A stretch of DNA of 64,000 nucleotides from Armatimonadota bacterium (GCA_037138755.1 JBAXHT010000001.1:1707805-1771804); one strand, 5' to 3'. Counted from the first letter of the stretch, positions 8,449 through 16,678 are shown. Notes: generated from the letters alone by a model not told the origin. Numbers and translations are program-made.

Positions 8449-9012
8449 ATGCACGTCGGAGTTCTTGCGGTTCAGGGCGATTTTGAGAAACATATTCACT
8501 CTCTACAAAGCCTCGAAACCCCACCTCATACCTCAGAAGTTCGTACCGTCGAAGACCTTTCCCTGGTTGACCGACTTATCATCCCTGGTGGAGAAAGCAC
8601 GACGGTTGGTCTCCTACTGCAGCGATACGGTCTGGCTGAGGCTATCCAAGTCCGTGCTGAGGAAGGGATGCCGATATGGGGAACATGTATGGGGATGATT
8701 ATGCTTGCCTCGAAGGTTGAGGGCCGGGTGCAGTTCAGCCTTGGCCTCCTCAATATCACCGTTCGCAGAAACGCCTTCGGCGCGCAAGTTCACTCGTTCG
8801 AAGCTCCGGTTGAGATGAAAGGACTTCAAGAGCCGGTGCTCGGAGTCTTCATCCGGGCGCCCATCGTCACAGAACTGGACTCTCAAGTTGAGATTTTGGC
8901 AACTTACGATGACAAAGTCGTTGCCGTGAGACAGGGCAACATCCTTGGCACAAGCTTCCATCCGGAACTGACTGAGGACACTCGGCTTCACGACTGGTTC
9001 TGCAAGATCTAG
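8449..9012 (+). CDS. pdxT: Pyridoxal 5'-phosphate synthase glutaminase subunit PdxT
   Basis: 187 residues, the usual length. A class-I glutamine amidotransferase triad is present: nucleophile Cys80 in WGTCMGM, and His171/Glu173 in SFHPELT. The PGGES motif (47-51) is also conserved. PdxT releases ammonia from glutamine and channels it to PdxS, which makes PLP from ribose 5-phosphate and glyceraldehyde 3-phosphate. pdxS is not adjacent and must lie elsewhere. The canonical oxyanion motif GTCAGM reads GTCMGM here, a mild substitution. The gene is divergent from arginase, and its stop overlaps the stop of the convergent SGNH hydrolase. Confidence 0.93.
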   Translation: MHVGVLAVQGDFEKHIHSLQSLETPPHTSEVRTVEDLSLVDRLIIPGGESTTVGLLLQRYGLAEAIQVRAEEGMPIWGTCMGMIMLASKVEGRVQFSLGLLNITVRRNAFGAQVHSFEAPVEMKGLQEPVLGVFIRAPIVTELDSQVEILATYDDKVVAVRQGNILGTSFHPELTEDTRLHDWFCKI

Positions 9013-9689
9013 TCGCCGAGTAGCTGCTTCAAGGTCGGCTCCATTGCTTTTGCCCAAATTTCGTATCCGCCGGAATTCGGGTGCAGAAGGTCAGGCATCA
9101 GGCCGGTCCACATGTCGCCGTTTCGGGTCATGTAGTGCCGCCCAATATCGAGAAAGAAAACGTTCTTTCCGTCGGCCAAAGTCGAGAACTGTGATGTGGC
9201 CGAGGCGACGTCCATCCGCATCTTGTCGGTCGAAGTCGCTCCCCTTGGGAAAATGCCGAGTAGAAGAATCTTTGTAGCAGGCATCACTGATCGCAGTTTC
9301 CCAACGATGGTTTTCACTCCTAGTGCCGTCGCTGCGGCGTCCGACGAACCGTGTCCGATGTTGTTTGTGCCGATCATCATGACCGCAACCTTGGGCTTCT
9401 CGCCAACGATCTCGCCGTTCTCCATCCGCCACAGAACGTGTTCTGTTCGGTCGCCGCTAAAGCCGTAGTTGGCCGCCTTTCGCGAACCGTAATACTTGTC
9501 CCAAGTCGCCTTTCCGCCGCCTTCCCAACCCTGGGTGATTGAGTCTCCAATAAAGATCAACTCGTGGCCGCCTTGCTTTGTCTGCTCAACGCAGCGCTCG
9601 TGGCGAGCCTTCCACCACTCCTCATTCAGCCGATGAGCGGACGTGATCGAAACCTGTGCGGAGAAAATGATTGCAAGGGTGGTTAGCAT
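9009..9689 (-). CDS. Secreted SGNH/GDSL-type esterase
   Basis: 226 residues from ATG 9689. A signal peptide of about 18 residues ends near SITSA. Block I is FIGDSITQG (nucleophile Ser), block II is NYGFSGD, block III is GTNN, and block V is DLLHPNSGGY (catalytic Asp and His). The closest general types are PAF-acetylhydrolase-like or carbohydrate acetylesterases, so removal of acetyl groups from polysaccharide is plausible (inference). An upstream GTG at 9725 is rejected because it precedes the TATTGT -10 element. The terminal CTAG is shared with pdxT. Confidence 0.88.
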   Translation of the reverse strand: MLTTLAIIFSAQVSITSAHRLNEEWWKARHERCVEQTKQGGHELIFIGDSITQGWEGGGKATWDKYYGSRKAANYGFSGDRTEHVLWRMENGEIVGEKPKVAVMMIGTNNIGHGSSDAAATALGVKTIVGKLRSVMPATKILLLGIFPRGATSTDKMRMDVASATSQFSTLADGKNVFFLDIGRHYMTRNGDMWTGLMPDLLHPNSGGYEIWAKAMEPTLKQLLGD

Positions 9690-9702
9690 TTTCGTAGTTT
9701 GC

Positions 9703-9709
9703 CACAATA
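9703..9709. promoter_or_regulatory. Divergent -10 candidates between SGNH esterase and chagasin-like gene
   Basis: CACAAT (9703-9708) lies 7 bases before the plus-strand GTG at 9716. Its near-complement TATTGT (reverse of 9704-9709) lies 14 bases before the minus-strand ATG at 9689. The intergenic space is only 26 bp. Confidence 0.4.
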
Positions 9710-9715
9710 GGGGTT

Positions 9716-10108
9716 GTGAGAACACTTTCTTTTACCGTCGTTTTCGTTGCCGCCTCCGCCTTTGCTGGTCAGGGGAAACTACAGGTACTCACCGAGGAAT
9801 ATAATGGCCGGGAGATTGCGGTGAAGAAAGGAGAGAGCTTTGTCGTGAGCCTCAAGTCGAATCCCACAACGGGTTATCAGTTGCACATGATTTCGCGAGG
9901 AGATGAGCCCTGGAAGCTCATCAAGCAACAGTATCAATCCGAAGCAAACTCAGGCCGAAAGACCGGCGTTGGGGGAGTCGAACGGTTTGAGTTTAAGGCG
10001 ACAAGACCTGGAACTGCTCGACTCACGTTCGTAGACGTCCGTTCGTTTGACATGAAAGGGACGCTTGCGACAGCGACGCCTTGGCAAGTTTCCATCGTCG
10101 TGAAGTGA
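9716..10108 (+). CDS. Secreted chagasin-like protease inhibitor (I42 family)
   Basis: 130 residues. A cleavable signal peptide ends around AFAGQ. The mature domain has the three inhibitory loops of chagasin: NPTTGYQ (L2-type loop), GVGGVERF (GxGG-type loop) and RPGTARLTF (RPW/F-type loop). Members block papain-like cysteine proteases by inserting these loops into the active-site cleft. Bacterial members are thought to protect against self or foreign proteases. The start is GTG with a weak CACAAT -10 seven bases upstream. The sirtuin gene starts 9 bases downstream, so they are probably co-transcribed. Confidence 0.8.
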   Translation: MRTLSFTVVFVAASAFAGQGKLQVLTEEYNGREIAVKKGESFVVSLKSNPTTGYQLHMISRGDEPWKLIKQQYQSEANSGRKTGVGGVERFEFKATRPGTARLTFVDVRSFDMKGTLATATPWQVSIVVK

Positions 10109-10116
10109 CGGTAACC

Positions 10117-10788
10117 ATGAAGATTGTTGCCCTGACTGGAGCCGGAATATCGCGGGAGTCTGATCTGAAGACCTTTCGCGACGAGGATGGACTCTGGGAG
10201 GGTTATAGCATCGAAGATGTTTGCACCCCTCGCGCGTTCGCTCAGCATCCTCAGCGGGTGCTGGATTTCTATAACTATCGACGCCAGGAGGTTGCCAAAT
10301 CGGTTCCGAATGCGGCCCATTTGGCCCTGGCTGAACTCGCACAAAAGCACGAAGTCCGGATCATCACTCAGAACATCGACGACCTGCATGAACGGGGTGG
10401 AAGCTCGGAAGTGCTTCATATTCACGGCGAAATCTTCAAAGCCCGGAGTGTCTCGGACTTTGACGTCCAGCAGGAGATTCGACACAACATCAATGTCGGC
10501 GACCTCGCGGCGGACGGACACCAACTGAGACCCCATATCTGCTTCTTCGAGGAAACTCCCTATGATTGGGAAACGGCGATTCAGTTTGCCGAAGACGCCG
10601 ACATCTTCGTAGTGATCGGAACAAGCCTCACGGTCTACCCGGCTGCGGGTCTTCTCGACATTTCCCGAGCTAAGCGTCGAATCTTGATCGACCCAAAACC
10701 GAACTCTCGCGGACGGGGCGGGATCGAAGTGATCGCAGAACGGGCAACGGTCGGAGTTCCGCGACTCGTCGCGGAACTCCTCGGTTAG
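10117..10788 (+). CDS. Sirtuin-type NAD-dependent protein deacylase lacking the zinc site
   Basis: About 223 residues from ATG 10117. NAD-binding and catalytic motifs are present: TGAGIS (7-12), DLKTFRD, TQNIDDLHERGG, the catalytic His in HIHGE, GTSLTVYPAAG and LIDPKP. The segment between HGE and QLRPHICFFEE is only about 30 residues and contains no cysteine, so the structural CxxC...CxxC zinc ribbon of most sirtuins is absent. The NVGDLAADGHQLRP stretch resembles zinc-less Bacteroidetes CobB-like proteins. Removal of acetyl or other acyl groups from lysine is the likely reaction. It is convergent with the di-haem oxidoreductase, 1 bp apart. Confidence 0.87.
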   Translation: MKIVALTGAGISRESDLKTFRDEDGLWEGYSIEDVCTPRAFAQHPQRVLDFYNYRRQEVAKSVPNAAHLALAELAQKHEVRIITQNIDDLHERGGSSEVLHIHGEIFKARSVSDFDVQQEIRHNINVGDLAADGHQLRPHICFFEETPYDWETAIQFAEDADIFVVIGTSLTVYPAAGLLDISRAKRRILIDPKPNSRGRGGIEVIAERATVGVPRLVAELLG

Positions 10789-10789
10789 G

Positions 10790-12040
10790 TTACAGGCTCT
10801 TCAAGAACTCACGAATCGCTGTTCGATCATCCTCGCTTCCTCCGAAGTACCGACCCGCCGCTATGGAGGCCTCGCCACCGTGGTATCCCACTGCGGCATC
10901 AACGGTCGTTGCCCTTCCATCGTGCAGCAAGAACTTCCGTTTCGAGAGTCCCCAAAGTGGAGCTGTGCGGAACTGGTCGCCTTGCGCTGAACCCTGAATG
11001 ATGCCATCCGCTAGTCCTGAGCCCATTTTGTGAACCAAGAGATCGGAGTAGAGGTTGACGTTCTGGTTGCTTAGCGCGGGGTTCGCGTTCAAACCAGTGT
11101 TGTATTGCGGTGCGTGACAGTTTGCGCATCCAGTCGTTCCAAAAAGCTTCTCACCTCGTTGAGCCACGATCGACAGGCTAGATCGCGTTGGTGGGGCCAA
11201 GAACTTCATAAACGAGATGAAGAGTTCGACGTCCTCCGCGTCCTCTGGATCGCCGACTGGGTCGGCACCCGGCGCGATCGTATGTCCTTGTGGCTTCTGC
11301 TCAGTTGAGAAAAGTGGGGTCGTGATTCCCATTTCGTTCAGATAAGCGTCTGCCGCAAAGACTTCGATGGACGAAACTTGAGCTTTCCAACCGAATCTGC
11401 CGACCTCCTTAGTGTTCGTCGCAGGATTTGTCACCCAGTTGACGGTTCCGGAAACGCCATCACCAAATCGTTGCTGCGATCTCGCAACAATTGCCGACTG
11501 GGGGATGGCCTCGATCAAGCCCAATCCAAAGAGTGGAGTCGTGATTCGGAGCGAGACGAACTTCGCCTCTGCAGGTACGAACTCTCGTGAGTGTGGGAAT
11601 GCTGGGTTGAATTCTCGGTTTGAGCGAGACTGGATCACGGGGCCGCCAAGGTCTTCCAAGTCGCTGTACTTCCCATTCACAATGCCTCCAATCCGTGTCA
11701 CACGGGTTAGCGCTAGATCATTACCGGCACCTCCGATCGCGCCTTGGAAATGACACTGCCCGCAAGATTCGCCGTTGAATACGGGACCCAGCCCGTCGTC
11801 CGGTCCTTCGTTGCTCGAGAATGCGACGAGTCCGTCGTCGAAGTCCTTTGATTCCTGGCCGGAGAGGTTTGCAAGTTTGCTTCCTAGGGTGTAGCGCACC
11901 GCCGAGGGGTCGTCGGGAATGGTTCGCAGGTCCGCCTCGCCCGCAATGTCAGCAGTGCCGCTTCCGCCGCACGCTCCCACAACGAACAAGGTGAGTGCCG
12001 AGATTCCACCGAAGCCGGTGATTATTTTCTGGCCTTTCAT
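10790..12040 (-). CDS. Di-haem oxidoreductase lipoprotein (DUF1111/DHOR family)
   Basis: 416 residues. Start ATG 12040 is fixed by GGAG five bases upstream; longer readings lack support. The N-terminus ends in a lipobox-like VVGACGG, suggesting a lipoprotein outside the cytoplasmic membrane. Two c-type haem motifs occur, CGQCH (residues 93-97) and CANCH (about 312), with further conserved LFGLGLIEAIP, GRFGWKAQ and LWGL...LLHDGRA segments of the family. It resembles MauG-like or imelysin-associated DHOR proteins involved in electron transfer. Partner and substrate are unknown. A bidirectional terminator separates it from the upstream pilin operon. Confidence 0.85.
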   Translation of the reverse strand: MKGQKIITGFGGISALTLFVVGACGGSGTADIAGEADLRTIPDDPSAVRYTLGSKLANLSGQESKDFDDGLVAFSSNEGPDDGLGPVFNGESCGQCHFQGAIGGAGNDLALTRVTRIGGIVNGKYSDLEDLGGPVIQSRSNREFNPAFPHSREFVPAEAKFVSLRITTPLFGLGLIEAIPQSAIVARSQQRFGDGVSGTVNWVTNPATNTKEVGRFGWKAQVSSIEVFAADAYLNEMGITTPLFSTEQKPQGHTIAPGADPVGDPEDAEDVELFISFMKFLAPPTRSSLSIVAQRGEKLFGTTGCANCHAPQYNTGLNANPALSNQNVNLYSDLLVHKMGSGLADGIIQGSAQGDQFRTAPLWGLSKRKFLLHDGRATTVDAAVGYHGGEASIAAGRYFGGSEDDRTAIREFLKSL

Positions 12041-12151
12041 GTTTTCTCCTTTGTCTCTCCAGTTCTGCGTCATTGCTGAACTGTTGGCAGAGGGTCTTAC
12101 ATTGATGTTTGGAAAGTATTTGGAATGTGAAAAGAAGGGGGGAAAGATGCC

Positions 12152-12190
12152 AAAAGACCCGCCATATCCTGTCGGAAGGCGGGCCACTTT
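12152..12190. terminator. Bidirectional terminator between pilin operon and di-haem oxidoreductase
   Basis: Stem CCCGCC (12158-12163) with GGCGGG (12178-12183). On the minus strand the stem is followed by TCTTTT, and on the plus strand by CCACTTTTT. It most likely ends the pilX-pilW-pilV transcript. Confidence 0.6.
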
Positions 12191-12203
12191 TTCAATAGCG
12201 GAT

Positions 12204-13682
12204 TTAGATTTGTTTCCAGTTCAACATGTCGTACTTGCCCGTTGTCGGAAAGAATGGAGGTGGGGTATCCATCAATCGCTCATCGTAGTAGTAATCCTTG
12301 GTGAATCCTGACACCTGGGTATTTCCTCTGAACGTGCCTACTGCGCCACGAACTTTTTGGATGAGACCGCCGTTAATGATCAGGTCTCCCGGGCTTCTTG
12401 AGTCAAATGAGTCAGCACCGAAGCCGCCGTCTGTTCGATTCCCGGCTCCTGCCATCACGAGCGCATCAATCCGGACGTCCGATCCGGCGGCTGTTCCGAC
12501 ACGGATACGGTTTGCGTAGAGGCCCATGATTCCTGCGACTAGGTTTACTCCCTGATTGGGGGCAACCGCCGGATTGTTGGTTGTTCGGTATTCCAGGTCG
12601 CCAGTGATCGTGATTGTTCTACCGGCTGCAGCGTCCGCGGCGATTGTCATGGCGCTTTTGACTGGCGTCGTTCCGGAGATAGAGTTCGCCATCTGTCCTT
12701 TCAGGCTAGTGATGTCGCCGGTGACGAACACTACACCCGTCCCAAGACCGTTATGGTTCACAGTTCCGGAAGGGGATGTGACCGTTCGCAGGTTGTTTTG
12801 CAAGTCGATCGTGACCTGAGTTGTTGTAGACCCTTGAGTGATCTTGATAACTTGCGCGTGGGCCGACGGCGACTCGAGCAATACGCTGGCGTTCCCGACG
12901 ACGTAGACTCCGCCTGATGCCTGAACATAAACGCCTGTAGAAGTCGGATGCCCCGCGGTGGAACCCCAAGCCGCGTTCGCTTGGATCGAAGTCGTCGATG
13001 GCAACTCAATTCGATCGACCGAAAGTTTGACGGCGCCCCTACCTAATTTGAAGATTTTTAAGTAGTCTGCATCCGTCACAGGATCGGCCACCATGTAGTT
13101 GATCTCGTCCCCGTTCATATCAACCGTTGATTCAAAGATCGGTTCTGGTGGGTTCGTGTTATCAATGTTTGTATAGGAAGAATTCGAGTTGTTGGTGAAA
13201 AATGGTCCACGAATTTTGTCCCTTCTACCAAACCAGATCGGGCTGGACATCGGGTTTGCAGACTCTTGGTCCGAGAAGTAAGCGTATCGACCAAATGACT
13301 GCGAACGCATCTTCACATCAACGCTTTGAGTGACTCCACCAACGGAACCTACCGACCGAAGGACGTACATTTTCAGTGGCTTGTTCTGATTGCTCACGTC
13401 AGGGATGACCGATACAGTAAACGTGCCAGCCCCAAGCTGAATCGGGTTATCCAGAAGAGGAATTGTTTGGGTTCCGGCAGGAGGGGCAGACTGGTTGAGC
13501 AACCATCTTTGGGCAAACTCGATCCCGGATTCAGCTAGTGCAAATGCCTGCGCCTGCTTCCGAACTCGCTGAGCTTTGTAGGTCTCCGCCGTCTGGAGAC
13601 CAACCACCGACATACCGATCATCATGCAGCCGAAAACGGCTGTCATTCCAATCATTAGGGCACTTCCGCGTTGTCTTTTCAT
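12204..13682 (-). CDS. PilX-like minor pilin/assembly protein
   Basis: 492 residues. An N-terminal hydrophobic helix (about 8-28) follows a short basic leader, then KQAQAFALAESGIEFAQRWL, the hallmark of PilX_N proteins. The long remainder is rich in beta-forming Thr/Val/Gly segments and has no recognised domain. It probably sits at the tip of, or primes, a type IV pilus or type II secretion pseudopilus. It is the third gene of a minus-strand operon, overlapping the preceding prepilin gene by 4 bases (ATGA). Its large size for a minor pilin suggests an adhesin-like C-terminal region (inference). Confidence 0.75.
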   Translation of the reverse strand: MKRQRGSALMIGMTAVFGCMMIGMSVVGLQTAETYKAQRVRKQAQAFALAESGIEFAQRWLLNQSAPPAGTQTIPLLDNPIQLGAGTFTVSVIPDVSNQNKPLKMYVLRSVGSVGGVTQSVDVKMRSQSFGRYAYFSDQESANPMSSPIWFGRRDKIRGPFFTNNSNSSYTNIDNTNPPEPIFESTVDMNGDEINYMVADPVTDADYLKIFKLGRGAVKLSVDRIELPSTTSIQANAAWGSTAGHPTSTGVYVQASGGVYVVGNASVLLESPSAHAQVIKITQGSTTTQVTIDLQNNLRTVTSPSGTVNHNGLGTGVVFVTGDITSLKGQMANSISGTTPVKSAMTIAADAAAGRTITITGDLEYRTTNNPAVAPNQGVNLVAGIMGLYANRIRVGTAAGSDVRIDALVMAGAGNRTDGGFGADSFDSRSPGDLIINGGLIQKVRGAVGTFRGNTQVSGFTKDYYYDERLMDTPPPFFPTTGKYDMLNWKQI

Positions 13683-14161
13683 TTCTTTATCCAGTTTCGT
13701 AGTCGGACTTCACCCTTGTAACGAACCATCGGTTCGGTTGACGTTGCCGGGAAGTTCAGTTGATATGTCAAGCACCCATCGTTGATCTTTGTGAATGTAA
13801 AGGAAGAGAGAGCGGTATTGAGTTGAGGATCTGCTGTACCGTTCACAAGCCTCTGGACTCGGGGCGGAGTACTTGTTGTCAACTTGTATTCAACAACGCT
13901 GGCGACTCCGGTCGTGGTGTCCGTTGAGTTGAGTTTGATATTGCCGGTACTCACAACTTCAAGGCTTTCTGCTTGCTCTATGTCGTTTCGGAGCATCACT
14001 GAGAGCTTGTAAATCTCCCTTGAGGAACTGAATCTTGCGTTCGCCATAGACGACGCCGAAGTTGTAGCAAGAAACGCTGAGATTGCGATGCCGCCAACAA
14101 TTACGGCACTCCCACCCGCTGTAAGGGTTTCTGCGATTGTAAAAGCTCGTTTGCGTTTCAT
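13679..14161 (-). CDS. Type IV prepilin-like minor pilin (PilW-like)
   Basis: 160 residues starting at ATG 14161, which overlaps the upstream gene's stop as ATGA. The leader MKRKRA precedes FTIAET, so the mature Phe1 and Glu5 of a class III signal are present. The residue before the cleavage point is Ala instead of the usual Gly, which prepilin peptidase tolerates less well. A hydrophobic helix follows (GGSAVIVGGIAISAFL). The C-terminal part has the RNDIEQAESL and TYQLNF segments seen in PilW-type proteins. Its position between PilV-like and PilX-like genes supports the assignment. Confidence 0.72.
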   Translation of the reverse strand: MKRKRAFTIAETLTAGGSAVIVGGIAISAFLATTSASSMANARFSSSREIYKLSVMLRNDIEQAESLEVVSTGNIKLNSTDTTTGVASVVEYKLTTSTPPRVQRLVNGTADPQLNTALSSFTFTKINDGCLTYQLNFPATSTEPMVRYKGEVRLRNWIKK

Positions 14162-14604
14162 TGTCTTGCAATCAATCCTTGTAGTTCGTAGGAGCTCGGT
14201 GTTTGAGTCGAGCCTCCAGACTGCCAAGCCAGAGAAACGACCACTCTTTTGATGTCAGAGTTGTAATCTGAAATCGTGATCGTTCCCGTGGCGTTTGTTA
14301 CGGAATCCACGCCACCTTGCAGTGTGAACTTGAAAACGGTGTCCGACTCTCGGGTGCCGATGGCTGCCGCAACTATCTCTGTGGAGTTGAGTCGGCCATA
14401 TCCTAGATCCTTCAGGCGATCCATCTTGGCTTGCGCTACATCCGTCATTTGCAGATATTCGCGACTGGCCCTTTGGCCCTTTGTCGCCAAAGGAATCAGG
14501 GTAGCTAAGGTCGCGACTGCCATTCCTGACAGTACAATGCCGATCATCACTTCGATCAGTGTGAATCCTCGGCGCGAGCGCCGCCGGATATGGAGTGGGC
14601 TCAT
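14158..14604 (-). CDS. Type IV pilus minor pilin PilV-like
   Basis: 148 residues from ATG 14604, chosen because it places the basic leader MSPLHIRRRSRRG directly before the cleavage motif G|FTLIEVMIG (Glu5 present). A hydrophobic helix of about 20 residues follows, then an alpha/beta C-domain with LKDLGYGRL, typical of PilV/GspI-like minor pilins. It is first in the three-gene pilin operon and divergent from the hypothetical gene at 14725. Extending upstream to 14724 would add 40 non-conserved residues and abut the opposing gene. Confidence 0.78.
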   Translation of the reverse strand: MSPLHIRRRSRRGFTLIEVMIGIVLSGMAVATLATLIPLATKGQRASREYLQMTDVAQAKMDRLKDLGYGRLNSTEIVAAAIGTRESDTVFKFTLQGGVDSVTNATGTITISDYNSDIKRVVVSLAWQSGGSTQTPSSYELQGLIARQ

Positions 14605-14712
14605 ACCGCTTGTTTTCCTTCCTCGCGGAGGGAACTCGCTCCCACTTTTGCTAGGAAATGATAAAAACTTGTCGATTACTTGATTCAAAGCGTCGAAGAG
14701 CGTTGAAGCAGC

Positions 14713-14727
14713 TAGTCTCGGCACGTG
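14713..14727 (+). promoter_or_regulatory. Leaderless-type promoter of the 14725 gene
   Basis: TAGTCT (14713-14718) ends 6 bases before the GTG start codon, placing the expected transcription start on the codon itself. Confidence 0.55.
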
Positions 14728-15267
14728 TGTCAGAATCAGACTGTGAGTAAGGGCAAGAAGCTCGTGGCTGGGTGTGGAGCGCTTTTGTTGCTCGGCGGTG
14801 TCATCGCCTGGTTTAGCCCCGCCGGTGATGCAGTCCGCGATCTACTGAAGACAGGGATCCTTGAGAAGAACGAGGCAAATGCAAAATTTGAGGGGGACAC
14901 GATCGCTCACCTAAAGGCTCTTTACACGGCCGCCGAGGTTTTCCACCAGAGCGAAGAGAAGTTTCCAGATGCTGGAACATGGATGGACGACCTGCTACCT
15001 CGCTTAAAGACCGGCGACCTTGCCGCCGGCGAAGCCGAAAAGAAGCTCGTCAGGCCAGACTTGCTCACAGAAAATGGAAAGTACGGCTACGCTACGAACT
15101 CGGCGGTTGCGGGAAAGTATAAGGGCGACATTAGGGAAGACAAGGCAATCCTCTATTACGAGTGCACGCAAACAGGCAAAAACTATTCCGGAGATCCCGC
15201 GAAGGATGGCGTCAAGAGAGGGAAGGCCATCACCGTTAAGGGTGAAATCATCACCCTTAACAAGTAA
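14725..15267 (+). CDS. Membrane-anchored protein of unknown function
   Basis: 180 residues from GTG. A short cytoplasmic Lys-rich N-terminus precedes one hydrophobic segment (about 13-30, VAGCGALLLLGGVIAWF), and the rest is soluble and presumably extracytoplasmic. The region TIAHLKALYTAAEVFHQSEEKFPDAGTW resembles the helix and Asp/Trp pattern after the helix of small pseudopilins in this phylum, and CTQTGKNYSG occurs near the end. No family is assigned. It is divergent from the pilin operon. The final codons contain an 11-bp perfect inverted repeat (15235-15261) that may act as an RNA hairpin. Confidence 0.6.
   Translation: MCQNQTVSKGKKLVAGCGALLLLGGVIAWFSPAGDAVRDLLKTGILEKNEANAKFEGDTIAHLKALYTAAEVFHQSEEKFPDAGTWMDDLLPRLKTGDLAAGEAEKKLVRPDLLTENGKYGYATNSAVAGKYKGDIREDKAILYYECTQTGKNYSGDPAKDGVKRGKAITVKGEIITLNK
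15235..15261. repeat. Perfect inverted repeat at the 3' end of a coding region
   Basis: Arms GTTAAGGGTGA (15235-15245) and TCACCCTTAAC (15251-15261) with a 5-base loop. It is not followed by a T-run on either strand, so it is a hairpin but not a standard terminator. It sits between convergent genes. Confidence 0.6.
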
Positions 15268-15274
15268 CCCGTCA

Positions 15275-16657
15275 TTAGTTGCCTAGCTCGGCGGTGTAAC
15301 CAAACTCTGGAATTTCGACTTCCCAGCCGAGTTCGTCCTTGATTTTGGCCGCGAGCACTTCTTGTGCCTCTGGCTCGCCGTGAACGATGAACGTCTTCTT
15401 TGGCGGGGTTCGATAAAAGCTAAGCCAATTCATCATCTCCTTCTGGTCACAGTGCGCGCTGAGTGAGTTCAGTTTGTCAACTTTTGCTCGGACCGTGACG
15501 TCTTCGCCGAAGATCGAAACCGTCGGCTGACCTTCTATCAGATCCCGCCCGAGGGTGCCTTCGGCTTGATAGCCAGTAAAGAGAACAAGCGTGTTCTCGT
15601 TACCGAGCCGATTGCGTAGGTGATGCTTGATGCGCCCGCCGTTTGCCATTCCCGATCCGCTGATCACGATTTGTGGCCCATCCTGGCGGTTCAGGGCTTT
15701 AGATTGTTCCCGGTCGCGAACATAGTTGAGGTTCGCCGGTTCCAACTCACTTGTACCCTCCGCAATAGAAATCTTCATCTCGTCGTCGTGCTCTTCCTTT
15801 GCTTGGGCGTAGGCGTGGGTGGCAGAGACCGCCATCGGCGAGTCGATGAAGATCGGAATTCGGGGCATGCGTCCCGCGTCCTGAAGCTTTTTGAAGTAGT
15901 ACATCAGCTCCTGAGTTCGGCCAATCGCGAAGGACGGAACAAGAATCGTCCCGCCGTTCTGCCACGCCCAATTGCAAGCATCTTCCAGCCTGGTCATCGG
16001 GTCTTCGTCCGAGTGGATTCGGTTTCCGTAGGTGGATTCAATGACCAGGTAGTCGCAATAATCAACAACCTCAGGGTCCTTGATGATCGGGGTGTCGTAG
16101 CGTCCCAGGTCACCACTCATCATCAAAATCTCGCCGTTCGGCAACGCCATTTCCACGAGAGCCGAACCTAAGATGTGCCCGGCAGGTTTATAGACCCAAC
16201 TTGCCCCACCTGGCAAGTCATGCCGTTCATGGTACTTAACGGGCTTCATCAGCTTCAGAACCCGGTAAGCATCGTCCTCGGTATAAAGCGGTTCCGCACC
16301 AGCTCGAAGCCCCTTCTTGTTTTGAAACCGAGCTTCTTCCTCCTGGAGTCGTCCGGAGTCGGGAAGTGAAATTCGGCAGAGTGCAATTGTGGCAGCCGTC
16401 GCATAAATCGGCCCATTGAACCCATCCTTCACCAAGCGAGGAAGCATCCCGATGTGGTCGGTGTGGGCATGAGTGAGGACAACTGCATCGAGTTCGTGCG
16501 GAACAAAAGGAAACTCGTCCCAGTTAAGGTCTCGAAGCTGCTTGGCACCCTGAAAAAGACCGCAGTCTATCAGAATCTGGGCTTTGCCCACTCTTAGGAG
16601 GTGCTTAGAACCCGTAACCGTGCGGGTTGCGCCGAAAAACGACAGTGTTGGCGTCAT
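15275..16657 (-). CDS. Metallo-beta-lactamase/beta-CASP RNA-processing exonuclease
   Basis: 460 residues, the usual size for bacterial Ysh1/CPSF-like proteins. Zinc-site motifs are HAHTDHIG (near 64-71), GDLGR, and late-domain His in SLSAHCDQKE and FIVHGEPEAQ. The beta-CASP region has ESTYGNRIH, PSFAIGRTQE, DSPMAVSAT and SGSGMANGGRIKHHL. Such proteins are 5'-3' exo- or endoribonucleases. It is likely cytoplasmic. The start ATG lies 7 bases downstream of TACAAT, a strong leaderless promoter candidate. It is convergent with the unknown gene at 14725. Confidence 0.9.
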   Translation of the reverse strand: MTPTLSFFGATRTVTGSKHLLRVGKAQILIDCGLFQGAKQLRDLNWDEFPFVPHELDAVVLTHAHTDHIGMLPRLVKDGFNGPIYATAATIALCRISLPDSGRLQEEEARFQNKKGLRAGAEPLYTEDDAYRVLKLMKPVKYHERHDLPGGASWVYKPAGHILGSALVEMALPNGEILMMSGDLGRYDTPIIKDPEVVDYCDYLVIESTYGNRIHSDEDPMTRLEDACNWAWQNGGTILVPSFAIGRTQELMYYFKKLQDAGRMPRIPIFIDSPMAVSATHAYAQAKEEHDDEMKISIAEGTSELEPANLNYVRDREQSKALNRQDGPQIVISGSGMANGGRIKHHLRNRLGNENTLVLFTGYQAEGTLGRDLIEGQPTVSIFGEDVTVRAKVDKLNSLSAHCDQKEMMNWLSFYRTPPKKTFIVHGEPEAQEVLAAKIKDELGWEVEIPEFGYTAELGN

Positions 16658-16670
16658 TAGCCGGATTGTA
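16655..16670 (-). promoter_or_regulatory. Leaderless-type promoter of the beta-CASP nuclease
   Basis: TACAAT (16670-16665 on the minus strand) with a 7-base spacer to ATG at 16657. The spacer CCGGCTA contains no ribosome-binding site. Confidence 0.6.
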
Positions 16671-16678
16671 CTTGCAAG

